Positions 19,297 to 29,951 are shown, numbered from the stretch's first letter. The stretch: DNA of 64,000 bases from Methylobacter sp. S3L5C (GCF_022788635.1 NZ_CP076024.1:2170001-2234000); one strand, 5' to 3'. Notes: generated by a model not told the origin, from the sequence alone. A program made the numbers and translations.

Positions 19297-19955
19297 TAGT
19301 TAAAGTAGCGCTTACCTTGATTTTAAAGCATTGGATTTGATGAGTCAGGTTCAAGGTAATGCTAAAAAATGTAACCAGAAATATAGGGATGATAAATGTC
19401 GTGTTTTGAATATGTATGTTCGGTGCGATTCATTAAGTCCCCTAATCAGGTTGGAGGGTTTTCTGTCTACGACGAAATAATAAAAAATGCCAAGACCAGC
19501 TATGAAGAAGAAAAATTATTGACTGGAAAATCTGCGCAGTGAAATTGGTTATAAAAATATCTGATTTTTTTGATATGGTAAATAATGTGACTTTTTTTTA
19601 TATTAATATTAGCTACTGTAATATTGCTATTAAAATCAGGCTGTATTACAAGTCAAATTATTGTAGAAGGGTATATATTACAGTGAGTTTCAGTAACTAA
19701 ATTGGGCAATAATTATTGGTTAAAATTATCTACGCTGGGTAAAACTATTACTAATAGCTGACTATTTTAGCTGTCCTAATTTATTTTGAGGCAATATCCA
19801 GGAATAAAAAGATTGGCTAGTTGGATAAATTTCTTTTAGAAAACGGCCTAAGAGCAAGTTTATAGGGATTATCTTAATATAAACATGAGCTTTATAATTA
19901 AAAAATAACTTTGAATAATCTACTTATCGGCAAGTTTGTAAATTGAGAAAATATT
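19297..19955. other. 659-base gap between cheZ and cheW
   Basis: AT-rich. An inverted repeat TACCTTGA..TCAAGGTA lies at about 19313-19358 just after cheZ, without a T-run. A 48-codon frame (19396-19542) is listed separately. At 19794-19830 lies a copy of a ~35-base motif (CCAGGAATAAAAAGATTGG..) also found near 50966 and, inverted, near 56860. The cheW promoter must lie in the rest, but I cannot place it. Confidence 0.5.
19396..19542 (+). CDS. Possible 48-residue small protein
   Basis: ATG 19396, preceded by GGATGATAA, reads MSCFEYVCSVRF..VYDEIIKNAKTS..KSAQ and stops at TGA 19540-19542. It has a mixed hydrophobic/charged composition with a helical, lysine-rich end. I do not recognise it. It may be the decayed start of a larger gene or a chance frame in an otherwise empty gap. 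Confidence 0.25.
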   Translation: MSCFEYVCSVRFIKSPNQVGGFSVYDEIIKNAKTSYEEEKLLTGKSAQ

Positions 19956-20498
19956 ATGTTTGAGAGTACTGAATCAACATCCGGTTATGGGCTTTCATCG
20001 GTGGGTGACAGAGAAGCTATAGGACAGGAATTTTTGTCTTTTACTTTGGGGCAGGAAGAATATGCTATTGATATATTGAAGGTTCAGGAGATTCGTGGCT
20101 ACGAGGCGGTTACACGGATAGCCAATGCGCCTGAATTCATTAAAGGAGTTATTAATCTTCGCGGTATTATTATTCCGATACTGGATATGCGTATCAAATT
20201 CAATCTGGGAACACCTGTTTATAACGAATTTACCGTTGTTATTATACTTAATATTACCGGTCGAATAATGGGTATCGTGGTGGATGGTGTGTCTGATGTC
20301 ATAATGCTCAACAATAATCAAATCAAGCCGCCTCCGGAAATGCGTGCAGCATTTAACACTGATTACCTCATTGGTTTGGGTACTGTCGACGATCGTATGC
20401 TTATCCTGATAGACATTGACAAGTTGATGTCGAGCGATGAAATGGGCTTGGTTGAATCTGTTAGTGATTCTTCTGTTAACCAAAACAATGACCATTAA
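19956..20498 (+). CDS. cheW: CheW coupling protein
   Basis: 180 residues. CheW couples chemoreceptors to CheA at the inner membrane. It shows the usual SH3-like pairs: [44 protein letters not shown] and the final [11 protein letters not shown] ~25-residue N-terminal extension ([20 protein letters not shown]) precedes the fold. The end overlaps cheB by 11 bases, implying coupled translation. Confidence 0.95.
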   Translation: MFESTESTSGYGLSSVGDREAIGQEFLSFTLGQEEYAIDILKVQEIRGYEAVTRIANAPEFIKGVINLRGIIIPILDMRIKFNLGTPVYNEFTVVIILNITGRIMGIVVDGVSDVIMLNNNQIKPPPEMRAAFNTDYLIGLGTVDDRMLILIDIDKLMSSDEMGLVESVSDSSVNQNNDH

Positions 20499-21606
20499 AG
20501 TTCTTATTGTCGATGACTCTGCGTTAATTCGTTGCGTATTGACCGAGATGATCGAAAGCCAAGCTGATATGGAAGTTGTAGGAACTGCTTCAGATCCTTT
20601 GATTGCAAGGGATTTGATCAAGCAGACTAACCCTGATGTGCTAACTCTTGATGTTGAGATGCCCCGCATGGATGGGCTAGATTTCCTGGAAAAACTTATG
20701 CGCTTAAGGCCGATGCCAGTGGTGATGGTATCATCGCTAACTGACAGAGGATCTGAAATCACTCTGCGTGCACTTGAATTAGGTGCCGTTGATTATGTGA
20801 CAAAACCCAAGTTAAGTATCAAAGCCGGAATGCTGGAATATACACAGCTGTTGGCCGATAAAATACGTATTGCTTATCAAGCAGGTAAGAGCATGAATTT
20901 TCGTACCAATATGGTAAAAAAATCTCTTCCGCATGAGCCATTACCTCTTGTTGGTAACCGGTTTCTCAGTACCGAGAAATTGATTATTGTCGGTGCATCA
21001 ACGGGAGGTACAGAAGCCATTAAGACGTTCTTGTTGCAAATGCCTGTCGATTGTCCTGGCATTCTTATTACCCAACATATGCCGGAAGGTTTTACTACGT
21101 CTTTTGCTCATCGGCTTGATGGTTTGTGCAAGATTAGCGTTATTGAAGCAATGGGTGGTGAAAGGATTTTACCCGGGCACGCTTATATTGCCCCCGGACA
21201 CTCGCACATGTTACTGGCTCGTAGTGGTGCCAATTATATTACCCGCCTTGATCAAGGGCCGCCGGTGAATCGACATCGCCCGTCAGTGGATGTTCTGTTT
21301 CGTTCGGCTGCTCTGCATGCAGGGAAGAATGCAGTGGGCGTAATTCTAACAGGGATGGGAAAAGATGGTGCCTTGGGGTTATTGGAAATGAAAAAAGCAG
21401 GTGCGTACAACTATGCGCAGGATGAAAATTCTTGTGTAGTTTTTGGTATGCCCAAGGAAGCGATTGAGATTGGCGCGGTACACGAAGTGGCTTCGTTATC
21501 CATATTGGCAGGTATGGTAATTGACCATTTTGGCAAGCATGCGGTGAGTATACGTGAAGGATCGATGACACTGTCACAGCCAATGATCACCAACTTTAAA
21601 GATTAA
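20488..21606 (+). CDS. cheB: CheB, receptor methylesterase/deamidase response regulator
   Basis: 372 residues from ATG 20488, inside the end of cheW. An upstream in-frame ATG (20437) would add 17 residues unlike any receiver and is rejected. The N-terminal receiver has phospho-acceptor Asp55 ([12 protein letters not shown]). The C-terminal methylesterase has [10 protein letters not shown] (catalytic Ser), ITQHMPEG (His) and [10 protein letters not shown] (Asp). CheB removes methyl groups from chemoreceptors. No cheR is visible in the window, so its counter-enzyme must be elsewhere. Confidence 0.95.
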   Translation: MTIKVLIVDDSALIRCVLTEMIESQADMEVVGTASDPLIARDLIKQTNPDVLTLDVEMPRMDGLDFLEKLMRLRPMPVVMVSSLTDRGSEITLRALELGAVDYVTKPKLSIKAGMLEYTQLLADKIRIAYQAGKSMNFRTNMVKKSLPHEPLPLVGNRFLSTEKLIIVGASTGGTEAIKTFLLQMPVDCPGILITQHMPEGFTTSFAHRLDGLCKISVIEAMGGERILPGHAYIAPGHSHMLLARSGANYITRLDQGPPVNRHRPSVDVLFRSAALHAGKNAVGVILTGMGKDGALGLLEMKKAGAYNYAQDENSCVVFGMPKEAIEIGAVHEVASLSILAGMVIDHFGKHAVSIREGSMTLSQPMITNFKD

Positions 21607-21621
21607 ATTTTCGGAGTAAAT

Positions 21622-22020
21622 ATGTCTGAGTTAAATAAGATGCGTTTTTTGGTAGTAGACGATTTTTCTACCATGCGTAGAATTATTCGCAATCTGTTGA
21701 AAGAGCTGGGTTATACCAATGTCTCTGAAGCGGAAGATGGTAATAGTGCGCTTGCCCAGTTAAAGCGGGATTCATTTGATTTTATTGTCTCCGACTGGAA
21801 TATGCCGGGTATGGATGGTTTGGAGTTATTGCAGGCTGTCCGTGAGGACCCCACTTTATCTAATATACCTATGCTAATGGTGACTGCAGAAGCCAAGAAA
21901 GAGAACATCGTCGCGGCAGCAAAAGCGGGTGCGAGTGGTTATATAGTTAAGCCTTTTACCGCTGCGACACTGGATGAGAAAATCAGCAAGATTCTTGAAA
22001 AACAGAATAAATCTTTATGA
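21622..22020 (+). CDS. cheY: CheY response regulator (first copy)
   Basis: 132 residues, single receiver: [10 protein letters not shown], phospho-acceptor Asp58 ([11 protein letters not shown]), Thr in MLMVTAEA, Lys in VKPF. It closely follows the flagellar-type CheY pattern ([16 protein letters not shown]). The ribosome site is CGGAG. It overlaps the next gene by ATGA, so it is co-translated with a CheZ-like phosphatase that may act on it. Confidence 0.93.
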   Translation: MSELNKMRFLVVDDFSTMRRIIRNLLKELGYTNVSEAEDGNSALAQLKRDSFDFIVSDWNMPGMDGLELLQAVREDPTLSNIPMLMVTAEAKKENIVAAAKAGASGYIVKPFTAATLDEKISKILEKQNKSL

Positions 22021-22532
22021 AGGGCATGGACGACCGCATCGAATCAGCAACGGTTGTTCTATCTTCCAATCTGCCTAATATAATCGATTTGCATCTTGCG
22101 GAGGCCGCAGATGATGTGTATCAAACGCGGCTTATTCTGGACGAAGCAATCAGTAAACTTGAACGCAGCTTTTATGGTATTCAAGATGAGTTGGCGCAGC
22201 AACGCAGACTGGCCGAGACAAACGGAAGTTCAGCGTGCGCGGATAAGTTGGCAGTACATCTCCATCAAGCAATTATTGGGTTGCAATTTCATGATTTGAC
22301 CGATCAGTTGCTTCAACGTGTTAATGCCCGGTTCGATGGTTTACGCGAGATGTTGGTCGTTATGGATTACAAAAAAACAATGGTTAGCGGCTATGATGAA
22401 GCTGAAGATCTTTCGTTATCTCTGCGTGAATCTGATGAAAAGTTGTCAGAACTCAGTGTGACATTACAAAATGCACTGAGTAAATCTCTGCGGCAGCAAC
22501 ATATGGGAAGTGGCGATGTTGAATTGTTCTGA
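22017..22532 (+). CDS. CheZ-like phosphatase with ..DVELF C-terminus
   Basis: 171 residues, mostly helical. The block [17 protein letters not shown] matches the CheZ active-site helix, with Asp93 and Gln97 at the positions of E. coli Asp143/Gln147. The rest is shorter than CheZ. It ends MGSGDVELF, a tail shared in pattern with two CheX-like proteins of this cluster (..GELELF) and placed like the CheY-docking tail of CheZ. Its start overlaps the cheY stop. It is probably a second CheY-P phosphatase; function is inferred from motif and position. Confidence 0.78.
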   Translation: MKGMDDRIESATVVLSSNLPNIIDLHLAEAADDVYQTRLILDEAISKLERSFYGIQDELAQQRRLAETNGSSACADKLAVHLHQAIIGLQFHDLTDQLLQRVNARFDGLREMLVVMDYKKTMVSGYDEAEDLSLSLRESDEKLSELSVTLQNALSKSLRQQHMGSGDVELF

Positions 22533-22565
22533 CCTTCTTAACATCAATAATCAGGAGTGCATATA

Positions 22566-22928
22566 ATGAAAACTATACTTGTTGTTGACGATTCGCGTTC
22601 GTTGCGACAAATGGTAACTTTCTGTCTTACCAGTGCCGGCTATCAGGTTCATGAGGCGGCTGATGGCGTTGAGGCCTTGAAAATTACCCAAGGCCAACAA
22701 TTTGATTTGGTATTGACTGATCAAAATATGCCACGTATGGATGGATTAACCTTTATCGAAAGCTTACGCACCCAACCGGCTTATCAAAAAATACCGATAT
22801 TGATGTTGACTACCGAATCAAGCGATGAAATGAAGGCGAAAGGTCGGGCTGCAAAAGCGACAGGTTGGCTGGTGAAGCCCTTTGATCCGGAAAAATTAAT
22901 CGCAGTCGTCAAAAAAGTTATTAGCTAA
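22566..22928 (+). CDS. cheY: CheY-like response regulator (second copy)
   Basis: 120 residues from ATG 22566, chosen because AGGAG lies 8 bases upstream; the in-frame GTG at 22557 overlaps that site. Receiver with VVDDSRSLRQMV, Asp52 (LTDQNMPRMDG), Thr in MLTTES and Lys in VKPF. The SRSLRQMVTFCL pattern is that of CheY proteins placed next to a CheA in non-flagellar or second-type clusters. It lies 19 bases upstream of cheA. Confidence 0.93.
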   Translation: MKTILVVDDSRSLRQMVTFCLTSAGYQVHEAADGVEALKITQGQQFDLVLTDQNMPRMDGLTFIESLRTQPAYQKIPILMLTTESSDEMKAKGRAAKATGWLVKPFDPEKLIAVVKKVIS

Positions 22929-22947
22929 GCACTCAGGAAGCATTCGT

Positions 22948-25017
22948 ATGAGCATGGATATTAGTCAGTTTTCCCAAATATTTTTCGATGAAGTCGAAGA
23001 GCTACTGGACGATTTGGAGAGACTGGTTCTCACCGTGGATATAGAGGCTCCCGATTCAGAAGATATTAACAGCATTTTTCGGATCGCTCATTCAATTAAA
23101 GGAGGAGCTGCTACTTTTGGTTTCTCTGACCTAATCGATATCACCCATGAGCTTGAATCGATGCTGGACAAAATCCGTCATGGCGAACTTAAATTTACGT
23201 CAAGGCATCAAGAGATTCTTCTACAATCAAGGGATGTGCTGAAAATGCAGATCGACGGGCTAAGGCTTAATGCGCCAGTCGATAACATAAGAGTAGCCGA
23301 AGTGAGGGCAATGGTTGTTGATGCCATGATTGACAAGGCTGCTTTATCGTTAGCTCATCAGATATCGGATGTGCATGACGACAAAAATTTGGTCGTTGCA
23401 GGCTCAGGTTGTGCTTATGCCAAGCGCTTCCAAATTGACCTGCCAGCTATGTCCCGGATAGATGTCGAAGCTTTAACGGAGGAGTTATCGTTGCTTGGAG
23501 ATCTAGCCGTTAGTTCATCAAACGCTGAAAAAACTATTTTGGACCTGTGGACTAACGACGGCAGTCCGGAAATTCTTGCTTTATGTTCTTTTATTCTTGA
23601 TCCGGATGATGTTCATGTTAGTGAAATCAGTGCTGATAGTGGCTTGAGTAAAGCTGTGAACAGTGTCTCTCAAGCACAGGAATCAGAAGATTCCGGTTTT
23701 GGATTTTTTGATTCACCATCACTATTTGTCGAGCCAGTACAAGAGGACATAGTTATCGCACCTGGGGTATCTCTGCCAACTCCAGATCAGTTGCCAGTCA
23801 AGAAAAAACCGGTCAAGGCTGACAATGTGACTGCGGTTGCAGAATCCTCTACGGTTCGGGTAAGTATTGAAAAAGTAGATCAACTTATAAATCTGGTTGG
23901 GGAGCTGGTCATTGCTCATGCCATGATTACAAAACGCGCAGAAAGTCTGGATCCTGCGCAGTATGAAATGTTATTGAATGGTATTACCCAGCTCGGCCAG
24001 AATAGCCGCAGTTTACAAGAATCGGCAATGTCCATGCGAATGATGCCAATGGATGTCGTTTTTTCGAGGTTTCCTCGTATGGTTCGTGAGCTTTCTGGCA
24101 AGCTTGGCAAACAAATTACCCTGGAAACAAAAGGCAACAGCATTGAACTGGATAAAGGATTAATTGAAAAAATCGTCGATCCACTAACTCATTTGATTAG
24201 AAACAGTATTGATCACGGCATTGAAAGCCCGGATATTCGCGCGCAATCCGGCAAGCAACGAATGGGGCGCTTGATTTTATCGGCTGCGCATCAAGGTGGT
24301 CATGTTGTCATTAAAGTGATTGATGATGGTGCTGGTTTAAATCGCCGAAGAATTCTTCAAAAAGCCGGCGAACAGGGCCTTCCTGTAGATGATGATATAT
24401 CGGATGAAGATGTCTGGAAACTGATTTTTGCTCCCGGCTTTTCAACTGCAGAAACCGTTACCGATGTTTCCGGACGAGGCGTAGGTATGGACGTAGTTAA
24501 CCGTAACATCACCAGCCTTGGTGGAACCATCAGTATCCACTCGGTAGCAGGTCTCGGAACTACCACAACGGTATCGCTGCCTTTAACTTTGGCTATTCTT
24601 GATGGTATGTCCGTTAAAGTAGGGGAGGAAACCTATATTCTGCCATTGAGCAATATTGTTGAATCCTTTCAGCCCATCGCGACTAATGTTAAGGAAATTA
24701 GCGGTCAGGGCACGGTGGTTTATATTCGGGGCGAATATCTCCCCATTATTCCTGTTTTTAAAGTTTTTACCATTGAGCCTATTCATCGACATCCTGCTAC
24801 CGGCATGTTGGTTGTGATCACTGCTGATGGTCGGAAAGCCGCTCTACTGGTTGATGAGTTGGTCGGTCAGCAACAAGTTGTTGTCAAGAATATCGAATCC
24901 AATTACCGAAAGGTACCCAATATTTCAGGTGCGACCATCATGGCGGATGGCAGCGTATCATTCATCATCGATGTTAACGGCTTGCTACGCGAGCATCATA
25001 CCAAGACAGGTTTTTAG
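22948..25017 (+). CDS. cheA: CheA sensor histidine kinase
   Basis: 689 residues. The soluble kinase phosphorylates CheY and CheB. Order: P1/Hpt with His48 (IAHSIKGGAATFG), a variable middle region of about 200 residues where P2 would be, P3 dimerisation (VSIEKVDQLINLVGELVIAHAM), P4 ATPase with N box (HLIRNSIDHGIE), G1 (DDGAGL) and G2 (GRGVGMDVV), and P5 CheW-like C-terminus (ILPLSNIVESF..). The ribosome site is AGGAAG. All kinase motifs are intact. The middle region has a long acidic stretch and no clear P2. Confidence 0.95.
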   Translation: MSMDISQFSQIFFDEVEELLDDLERLVLTVDIEAPDSEDINSIFRIAHSIKGGAATFGFSDLIDITHELESMLDKIRHGELKFTSRHQEILLQSRDVLKMQIDGLRLNAPVDNIRVAEVRAMVVDAMIDKAALSLAHQISDVHDDKNLVVAGSGCAYAKRFQIDLPAMSRIDVEALTEELSLLGDLAVSSSNAEKTILDLWTNDGSPEILALCSFILDPDDVHVSEISADSGLSKAVNSVSQAQESEDSGFGFFDSPSLFVEPVQEDIVIAPGVSLPTPDQLPVKKKPVKADNVTAVAESSTVRVSIEKVDQLINLVGELVIAHAMITKRAESLDPAQYEMLLNGITQLGQNSRSLQESAMSMRMMPMDVVFSRFPRMVRELSGKLGKQITLETKGNSIELDKGLIEKIVDPLTHLIRNSIDHGIESPDIRAQSGKQRMGRLILSAAHQGGHVVIKVIDDGAGLNRRRILQKAGEQGLPVDDDISDEDVWKLIFAPGFSTAETVTDVSGRGVGMDVVNRNITSLGGTISIHSVAGLGTTTTVSLPLTLAILDGMSVKVGEETYILPLSNIVESFQPIATNVKEISGQGTVVYIRGEYLPIIPVFKVFTIEPIHRHPATGMLVVITADGRKAALLVDELVGQQQVVVKNIESNYRKVPNISGATIMADGSVSFIIDVNGLLREHHTKTGF

Positions 25018-25501
25018 GCAATTTCTTGCAAATAATATGCCCGGATTGCTTATCTTTTTATTCATTGATTACGTTGTTAAAATCGTTATGTACCCAGTTA
25101 CGTGTCTGTTTTTACGTCTCGGCAATCGCCCCCTGAATCTCTAAAGAGGTCTACTGTTGGCGTTCTTTATCGCTGTTCCAAACGCGATGCTATCTTCCCC
25201 TATCCAGGGTTTACGTAACCCCTGGATCTTTGCTGTTGTTGTGAATAAAAAATCTGAGCCACTTGGGTATATTAGTGGTCATTTTTTATAAAAGTTAATA
25301 ACGGCAATTTAATAATTAATTATGTCTTATTGGTAATAATACTGTAATAATTTTTATATATATTGATAAATATGTTAAAAAATCTGCTCAATTTATTGAT
25401 AATGCCAAAATCTCTGCCTAAATAATAAATACTCATCCAGCAACGCCATAAGAATTGACGTTAATTATTCTTCAAATTTTTCAAAAAGCTTACATTCTAA
25501 T
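25018..25501. repeat. 484-base gap with a dispersed repeat (copy A) and hairpin
   Basis: A ~110-base element at 25108-25217 is related (about two thirds identical by eye) to 43061-43169: both run from GTTTTT through CTCT(t)AA..G(A/G)(G)TCTACT, then ATCGCTGTT and a CGTA/TGTA end. Copy A ends in a near-perfect hairpin ATCCAGGGTTTACG / CGTAACCCCTGGAT (25202-25227). At 25255-25290 a CTGAGCCACTT..TTAGTGGTCA stretch weakly recalls IS21-end repeats. The rest is AT-rich and holds the upstream region of the next gene. Confidence 0.6.
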
Positions 25502-28204
25502 ATGTCTATTAAATCCATATCGAAGTTGGTCAGTTTGACACTCGGAGTTATTTTTATTGGCTTTGCAGTGGCTGTCAGTTGGTCGTTAAATCATCTAAAT
25601 CAATCTTTTGCTTCGGTCGAATTTTTTGGGCAACAAAAAGACAAAATTTTTACTCAAGTTAGTCAGCCAATTTTTAGTTATTTACTGACGAGTGAAGCCA
25701 CCATATTGGGTGATGTTGAACAAGCACTCAGCCAAATCAAAGCTGAAGTTGAAGGGCGAGCTAATCTATCTGCCTCATTACAAGCCCCGTTTTTAGCGCT
25801 TATTAATGAGTTACAACAAACAACTTTGGTAGAACTTACCGCTACCGGTAAACTGACTGATCCACAAACGCTACTGATCAATAATGAAAAGCAACTGTCG
25901 AGGCATCTGCAAAAGTTATTGTTATATGTTAATCAAGCAAAAAAAGCGTCACTGCCAAAGCAACAGCTTTATTTGCAATTAGTCAGTGATTCTCAAGCTA
26001 AACTCATCAATCTTGCAAGTGCACGGCAAAGTTTTTTTACTTCTCGCCAGCAAATGTCAGTAGATAATATTAACCTGCCGTTACAAGAGCTAATTGCTTT
26101 ATCCGGTGAATTTAAAAAGCTGCCTTTGCTGGGAGTTATGAAACAAGAATCATCAGGCAATACGGTTTTTAGTCTCGATATTCAGTCAGAAAAAAAACAG
26201 CTTGAAGATATGGCGATTGAACCAATCCGTGAAATCCCGTCCTTACTGCAACACTATGGTAAGGATATGGAAGTCGCTCTGAAAGTCGTACAGAATAAAG
26301 TTACAGGCCAGGTAAAGATTAATCAGCAAATTAAAACGCTTCAGGAAAAATTGTTAACGCTGGAAGCTGAGCTTACTCGTGAATATCAGTTCTACGAACA
26401 CCTGATGTTCATCATTATGGTGGTGTTTTCATTGTTGATAATTTCAGCCGTATTGATCTGTATTTTCGGTGGAACACGAATTTTGCGCCGGGTGTCTGAT
26501 CTGGAATTAACCATGTCTAAAATTGCCCATACCAGCGATTTGTCTTTACGTGCTGAAGCTTTGCACACCGATGAAATTGGTAGTATGGCACGGTCTTTTA
26601 ATTCTATGGTCGAGAAGTTACAAGAGACATCAACCTTGGTAAGGCAGAAGATTAACGATATTCAAACAATACTTAAAAATATGCCACAAGGTTTACTGAG
26701 TTTTGACGATCAAAACAAGGTTAAACCAGAATATTCAGCTTATTTGGAACAAATATTGGCGACCGATCAGATTGCCGGTGCTGACTTGATAAAACTGATC
26801 TTTGAAAACTCGAATATCGGCTCTGATTCCCTGGCGCAAATATCTGCGGTCTCTGGCGCTTGTGTTGGAGAAGATGCCATGAATTTTGAGTTTAACCAGC
26901 ACTTATTGGTTAATGAAATTGAGAAAGTGATGCCGGATGGTTTGAAGAAAATCCTCGATTTAAATTGGGCACCGGTGATTAATGACCATGATGTAGTGGA
27001 GCAAATACTGCTATGCGTGCGTGACGTAACCGAGTTGCGTAAATTGAGTGCTGAAACCGCAGTGCAAAAGCGTGAATTAGATATTATCGGAGAAATTCTT
27101 GGCGTTAATCAGGAAAAGTTTCACCAGTTTATTACCACAACCATCACTTATATAGCTGAGATTGAAAATACCATTCGGGATACTCCAAATGGTAGCCTGG
27201 ATGCAATTAACATAATATTCAGAAATATCCATACGATCAAAGGTAATGCCAGGACTTATGGCCTGACCAATTTAAGTAACCATGTTCACGATACAGAGTC
27301 GGTTTATGATGAGTTGCGTCAACCGGATTCTATTATTGCCTGGGATCAGCTTCGATTATTGGATGATCTGGCACAAGTACATCAGTTGGTTGAGCATTAC
27401 GCCAAGGTTAATGAAGAAGGTTTAGGACGTAAAGGACCAGGCCGTAAAGGCAGTATTGATAAATATGTTATGGTTGATAACAAGCAAATTCAGGAAACTA
27501 TCAAATTACTGGAAAAGGTCAGCTATTCTAACGTCCACGATTTGATGGAGGCAAAAAATGCGGTACATAGCATGCTAAGGCAACTTGGAACTGAATCTCT
27601 TGATACGGTCTTCTCTGCAATTGTTGAATCATTGCCGGCGCTGGCGGAAAGCACCGGAAAACAGGTACCTAAGGTGTCAATAAATAACGGAACGCTGTTA
27701 CTGAAAAGCCAAAGTGTTGGCGTGATTAAAGATATTTTTACGCATCTATTTAGAAATTGTGTTGATCATGGACTTGAAATGCCTGCAGAGCGTTTGGCTA
27801 ATAACAAGCCGATACAAGGATGTATTGATGTGGCCATTGAAATGGACGGTGAGTTACTCAAAATATCGATTAAAGATGACGGTTGTGGACTTGCCCTGAA
27901 TAAAATTCGTCAAAAGGCTTTGGATAATGGACTGCTACAGGAAAATGACAGCTTGAGTGATGAAAAAATCGCTGCGCTGATTTTTCTGCCCGGATTTACT
28001 ACGGCTGAAAAACTCACCGATATCTCGGGACGGGGTGTGGGCATGGATGTGGTTATTGGTTTTGCCAGAAAAGAGGGCGGACATGTCAATATTAATTTTC
28101 TGGACAATAAAGTCGGTTTTGATCAGCGAACATTTGAAACCGTTGTGTATCTTCCAGGTCATTATGCAGTGAGTGCCAAAGCGTCAATAATGGTGGCTGC
28201 ATGA
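25502..28204 (+). CDS. Membrane-bound CheA-like kinase: sensor, HAMP, Hpt and ATPase, no CheW domain
   Basis: 900 residues. Membrane helix near 8-28, a helical periplasmic region to about 297, second helix near 299-325, HAMP (RRVSDLELTMSKIAHTSD..), a PAS-like middle segment, then a CheA-type Hpt with His577 (NIHTIKGNARTYG). After that comes a CheA-type ATPase with Asn752 (LFRNCVDHGLEMP), DDGCGL and GRGVGMDVV. The protein stops about 30 residues after the ATPase core, so there is no P5 domain to bind CheW and no obvious receiver. It resembles an MCP front joined to a CheA core in one chain. It probably senses directly and phosphorylates a neighbouring CheY. I know no named system with this layout. 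Confidence 0.82.
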   Translation: MSIKSISKLVSLTLGVIFIGFAVAVSWSLNHLNQSFASVEFFGQQKDKIFTQVSQPIFSYLLTSEATILGDVEQALSQIKAEVEGRANLSASLQAPFLALINELQQTTLVELTATGKLTDPQTLLINNEKQLSRHLQKLLLYVNQAKKASLPKQQLYLQLVSDSQAKLINLASARQSFFTSRQQMSVDNINLPLQELIALSGEFKKLPLLGVMKQESSGNTVFSLDIQSEKKQLEDMAIEPIREIPSLLQHYGKDMEVALKVVQNKVTGQVKINQQIKTLQEKLLTLEAELTREYQFYEHLMFIIMVVFSLLIISAVLICIFGGTRILRRVSDLELTMSKIAHTSDLSLRAEALHTDEIGSMARSFNSMVEKLQETSTLVRQKINDIQTILKNMPQGLLSFDDQNKVKPEYSAYLEQILATDQIAGADLIKLIFENSNIGSDSLAQISAVSGACVGEDAMNFEFNQHLLVNEIEKVMPDGLKKILDLNWAPVINDHDVVEQILLCVRDVTELRKLSAETAVQKRELDIIGEILGVNQEKFHQFITTTITYIAEIENTIRDTPNGSLDAINIIFRNIHTIKGNARTYGLTNLSNHVHDTESVYDELRQPDSIIAWDQLRLLDDLAQVHQLVEHYAKVNEEGLGRKGPGRKGSIDKYVMVDNKQIQETIKLLEKVSYSNVHDLMEAKNAVHSMLRQLGTESLDTVFSAIVESLPALAESTGKQVPKVSINNGTLLLKSQSVGVIKDIFTHLFRNCVDHGLEMPAERLANNKPIQGCIDVAIEMDGELLKISIKDDGCGLALNKIRQKALDNGLLQENDSLSDEKIAALIFLPGFTTAEKLTDISGRGVGMDVVIGFARKEGGHVNINFLDNKVGFDQRTFETVVYLPGHYAVSAKASIMVAA

Positions 28205-28426
28205 ACTTTCGAGATGTTTTCGATGGGTTCATTGCCTGGAGGGGGTATTTTAGCTGATTATAATATTCAGTTAAAACCGAAGTTTATCTTTGAGATTACT
28301 TGCGACCATATTCGGTTTAATAATCAGTTTTTCGTAATGTTCAAAACACCAATGACAAAGTTTTTACATGCGCTTTTGAAAAAAAAACGCTAATTGTTTA
28401 CTTCTTAAGTTAATAAATAAATCTCT

Positions 28427-29353
28427 ATGGAAATCACAATTCTGGCTTTTATTTTGGGCTGTTTATTGGCATCAGGCTTGAGCACCGCTTTACTCATACG
28501 TATCCATAAAAAAACACTTGGAGAGTTAACACAGACACACCAGGCTGCAGTTGATATCTTGACGATAAAACTCGTTAATGCCAAAGAAAAAATAGATGAC
28601 TATAAAGAAGAGCTGCAATTAAAAGTTGCGGATATTAATTATCACATAGAGCAGTCTACGCGTCTGGAGCAAGAAAAAACCGAATTATCAGCTGAAGTTA
28701 AACAGCTCCAGCAAAAGCATGCATTAGCGCTTGATCTTTTGCAAGAAGAAACTGAAAAACAATTAAGCCTTAACGAGCAGGCGTTGGAATTAAATCATCA
28801 ATTACAACAATCAGTGCTGCTGGAACAAGAGCAAATAAAGTCTGTTGAGCAAATTAACCAGCTTCAACAAAAACATAATGATGAGTTGACGATCTTTGAA
28901 GAGAAAAGAAACAATGAGCGGTTGGATTTTCTTGAAAAAGCCGGTTATCTGACAGATAAAATAAGTCAGGCCACTAAATTTGCGGAAGTCTTTGAGCGTT
29001 GGCATACCGACATGAATGCGTTGATGACTCAGAATATGGAAATGCATCAGCAAAATGACAAGTTTGCCATGATTGTTCAAACTATCGTGATCTTGTCATT
29101 GAACGCAGCGATTGAAGCCGCCAGAGCCGGTGAAAGTGGTCGCGGATTTGCCGTTGTGGCCATTGAAATTCGTAAACTTGCCACTGATTCAGAAGCGCTT
29201 TCCAAGAACTATGGCAAGAACTTGTACAAGAATGATTTGATAACCACAGCGACTTTTCAGGACATACAGTCGGGCGGAAAAATGATTACTTCTGCTTTGA
29301 TTGGCCTTGACGTAACCGGTAAAAATCTGATCAACAGTCTACAGCTGAGATAA
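28427..29353 (+). CDS. Short membrane-anchored MCP-like protein
   Basis: 308 residues. One N-terminal membrane helix ([20 protein letters not shown]), then about 150 residues of coiled coil rich in E, Q and L. The receptor hairpin tip follows: [20 protein letters not shown] and EIRKLA, which in MCPs contacts CheA and CheW. Beyond the tip the returning helix is short, and there is no periplasmic domain, HAMP or recognisable methylation region. It resembles a truncated receptor or a scaffold. It lies between the membrane-bound kinase and the CheX-like genes, without a clear ribosome site. Confidence 0.78.
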   Translation: MEITILAFILGCLLASGLSTALLIRIHKKTLGELTQTHQAAVDILTIKLVNAKEKIDDYKEELQLKVADINYHIEQSTRLEQEKTELSAEVKQLQQKHALALDLLQEETEKQLSLNEQALELNHQLQQSVLLEQEQIKSVEQINQLQQKHNDELTIFEEKRNNERLDFLEKAGYLTDKISQATKFAEVFERWHTDMNALMTQNMEMHQQNDKFAMIVQTIVILSLNAAIEAARAGESGRGFAVVAIEIRKLATDSEALSKNYGKNLYKNDLITTATFQDIQSGGKMITSALIGLDVTGKNLINSLQLR

Positions 29354-29359
29354 ACGCAT

Positions 29360-29926
29360 ATGATCAGTGAGCAGGCGAAAATTGGGTTTGAACATATTTT
29401 CAAAAAAGCAGTGATGGCTAATATTACGGTATCTCCTGATGATATTTGTGAAATAGAAGCCATCAATAACCCGGAAGAAATTAGTGAAGGTGAATTTTCT
29501 GTTCTGACAATTTCATCGACCTCTTTTCGGTTATTGACACTTTTTCATTTTAATAATAATGCTGCCACAAAAAAATATTTTGAAAAGAATTCCTGTCTTG
29601 CTGTCGAGTCCAAAATCGAAGTCGAAGATGACAGCGTATTTCTCGATATTTTCCAAGAGTTTTGTAATATTTGTTGTGGCGCCATGAACAGGGAGCTGAA
29701 CCAAGCTTATTTTTTTTTGGGAATGTCAACGCCATACATATTGTTAAGGCAGTGTGCAGATTTCGTTTCGGCTCTTGATCCCGGGTATGTTAATTATTAC
29801 CGGATCACTATTAATCATTCGTTAGTGTTACATGCCACTTTGTGCCTCTGTGATTATAGTGATGTGGATTTTACCGTTGATACCTGTGAAGTTGAAGACA
29901 ACACGGGTGAACTGGAACTTTTTTAA
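29360..29926 (+). CDS. CheX-like CheY-P phosphatase with ..GELELF C-terminus
   Basis: 188 residues. The helix DIFQEFCNICCGAMNREL carries the E-x2-N motif (Glu100, Asn103) and trailing Gly of CheX/CheC phosphatases. Surrounding beta strands (FSVLTISS, RLLTLFHF, YYRITINHS) fit that fold. It ends DNTGELELF, the same tail as the next gene. It starts 6 bases after the MCP-like gene. The family is divergent, so the call rests on motif plus context. Confidence 0.7.
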   Translation: MISEQAKIGFEHIFKKAVMANITVSPDDICEIEAINNPEEISEGEFSVLTISSTSFRLLTLFHFNNNAATKKYFEKNSCLAVESKIEVEDDSVFLDIFQEFCNICCGAMNRELNQAYFFLGMSTPYILLRQCADFVSALDPGYVNYYRITINHSLVLHATLCLCDYSDVDFTVDTCEVEDNTGELELF

Positions 29927-29951
29927 AAGTTGATTATTAAAGGATTTAAGT

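Noticed and set aside
20437-20487. Longer cheB start
   Set aside because: The added 17 residues lie inside cheW and precede the first receiver strand; ATG 20488 fits the family start.
19995-20762. 255-residue minus-strand frame
   Set aside because: Antisense to cheW and cheB, both of which have clear domains.
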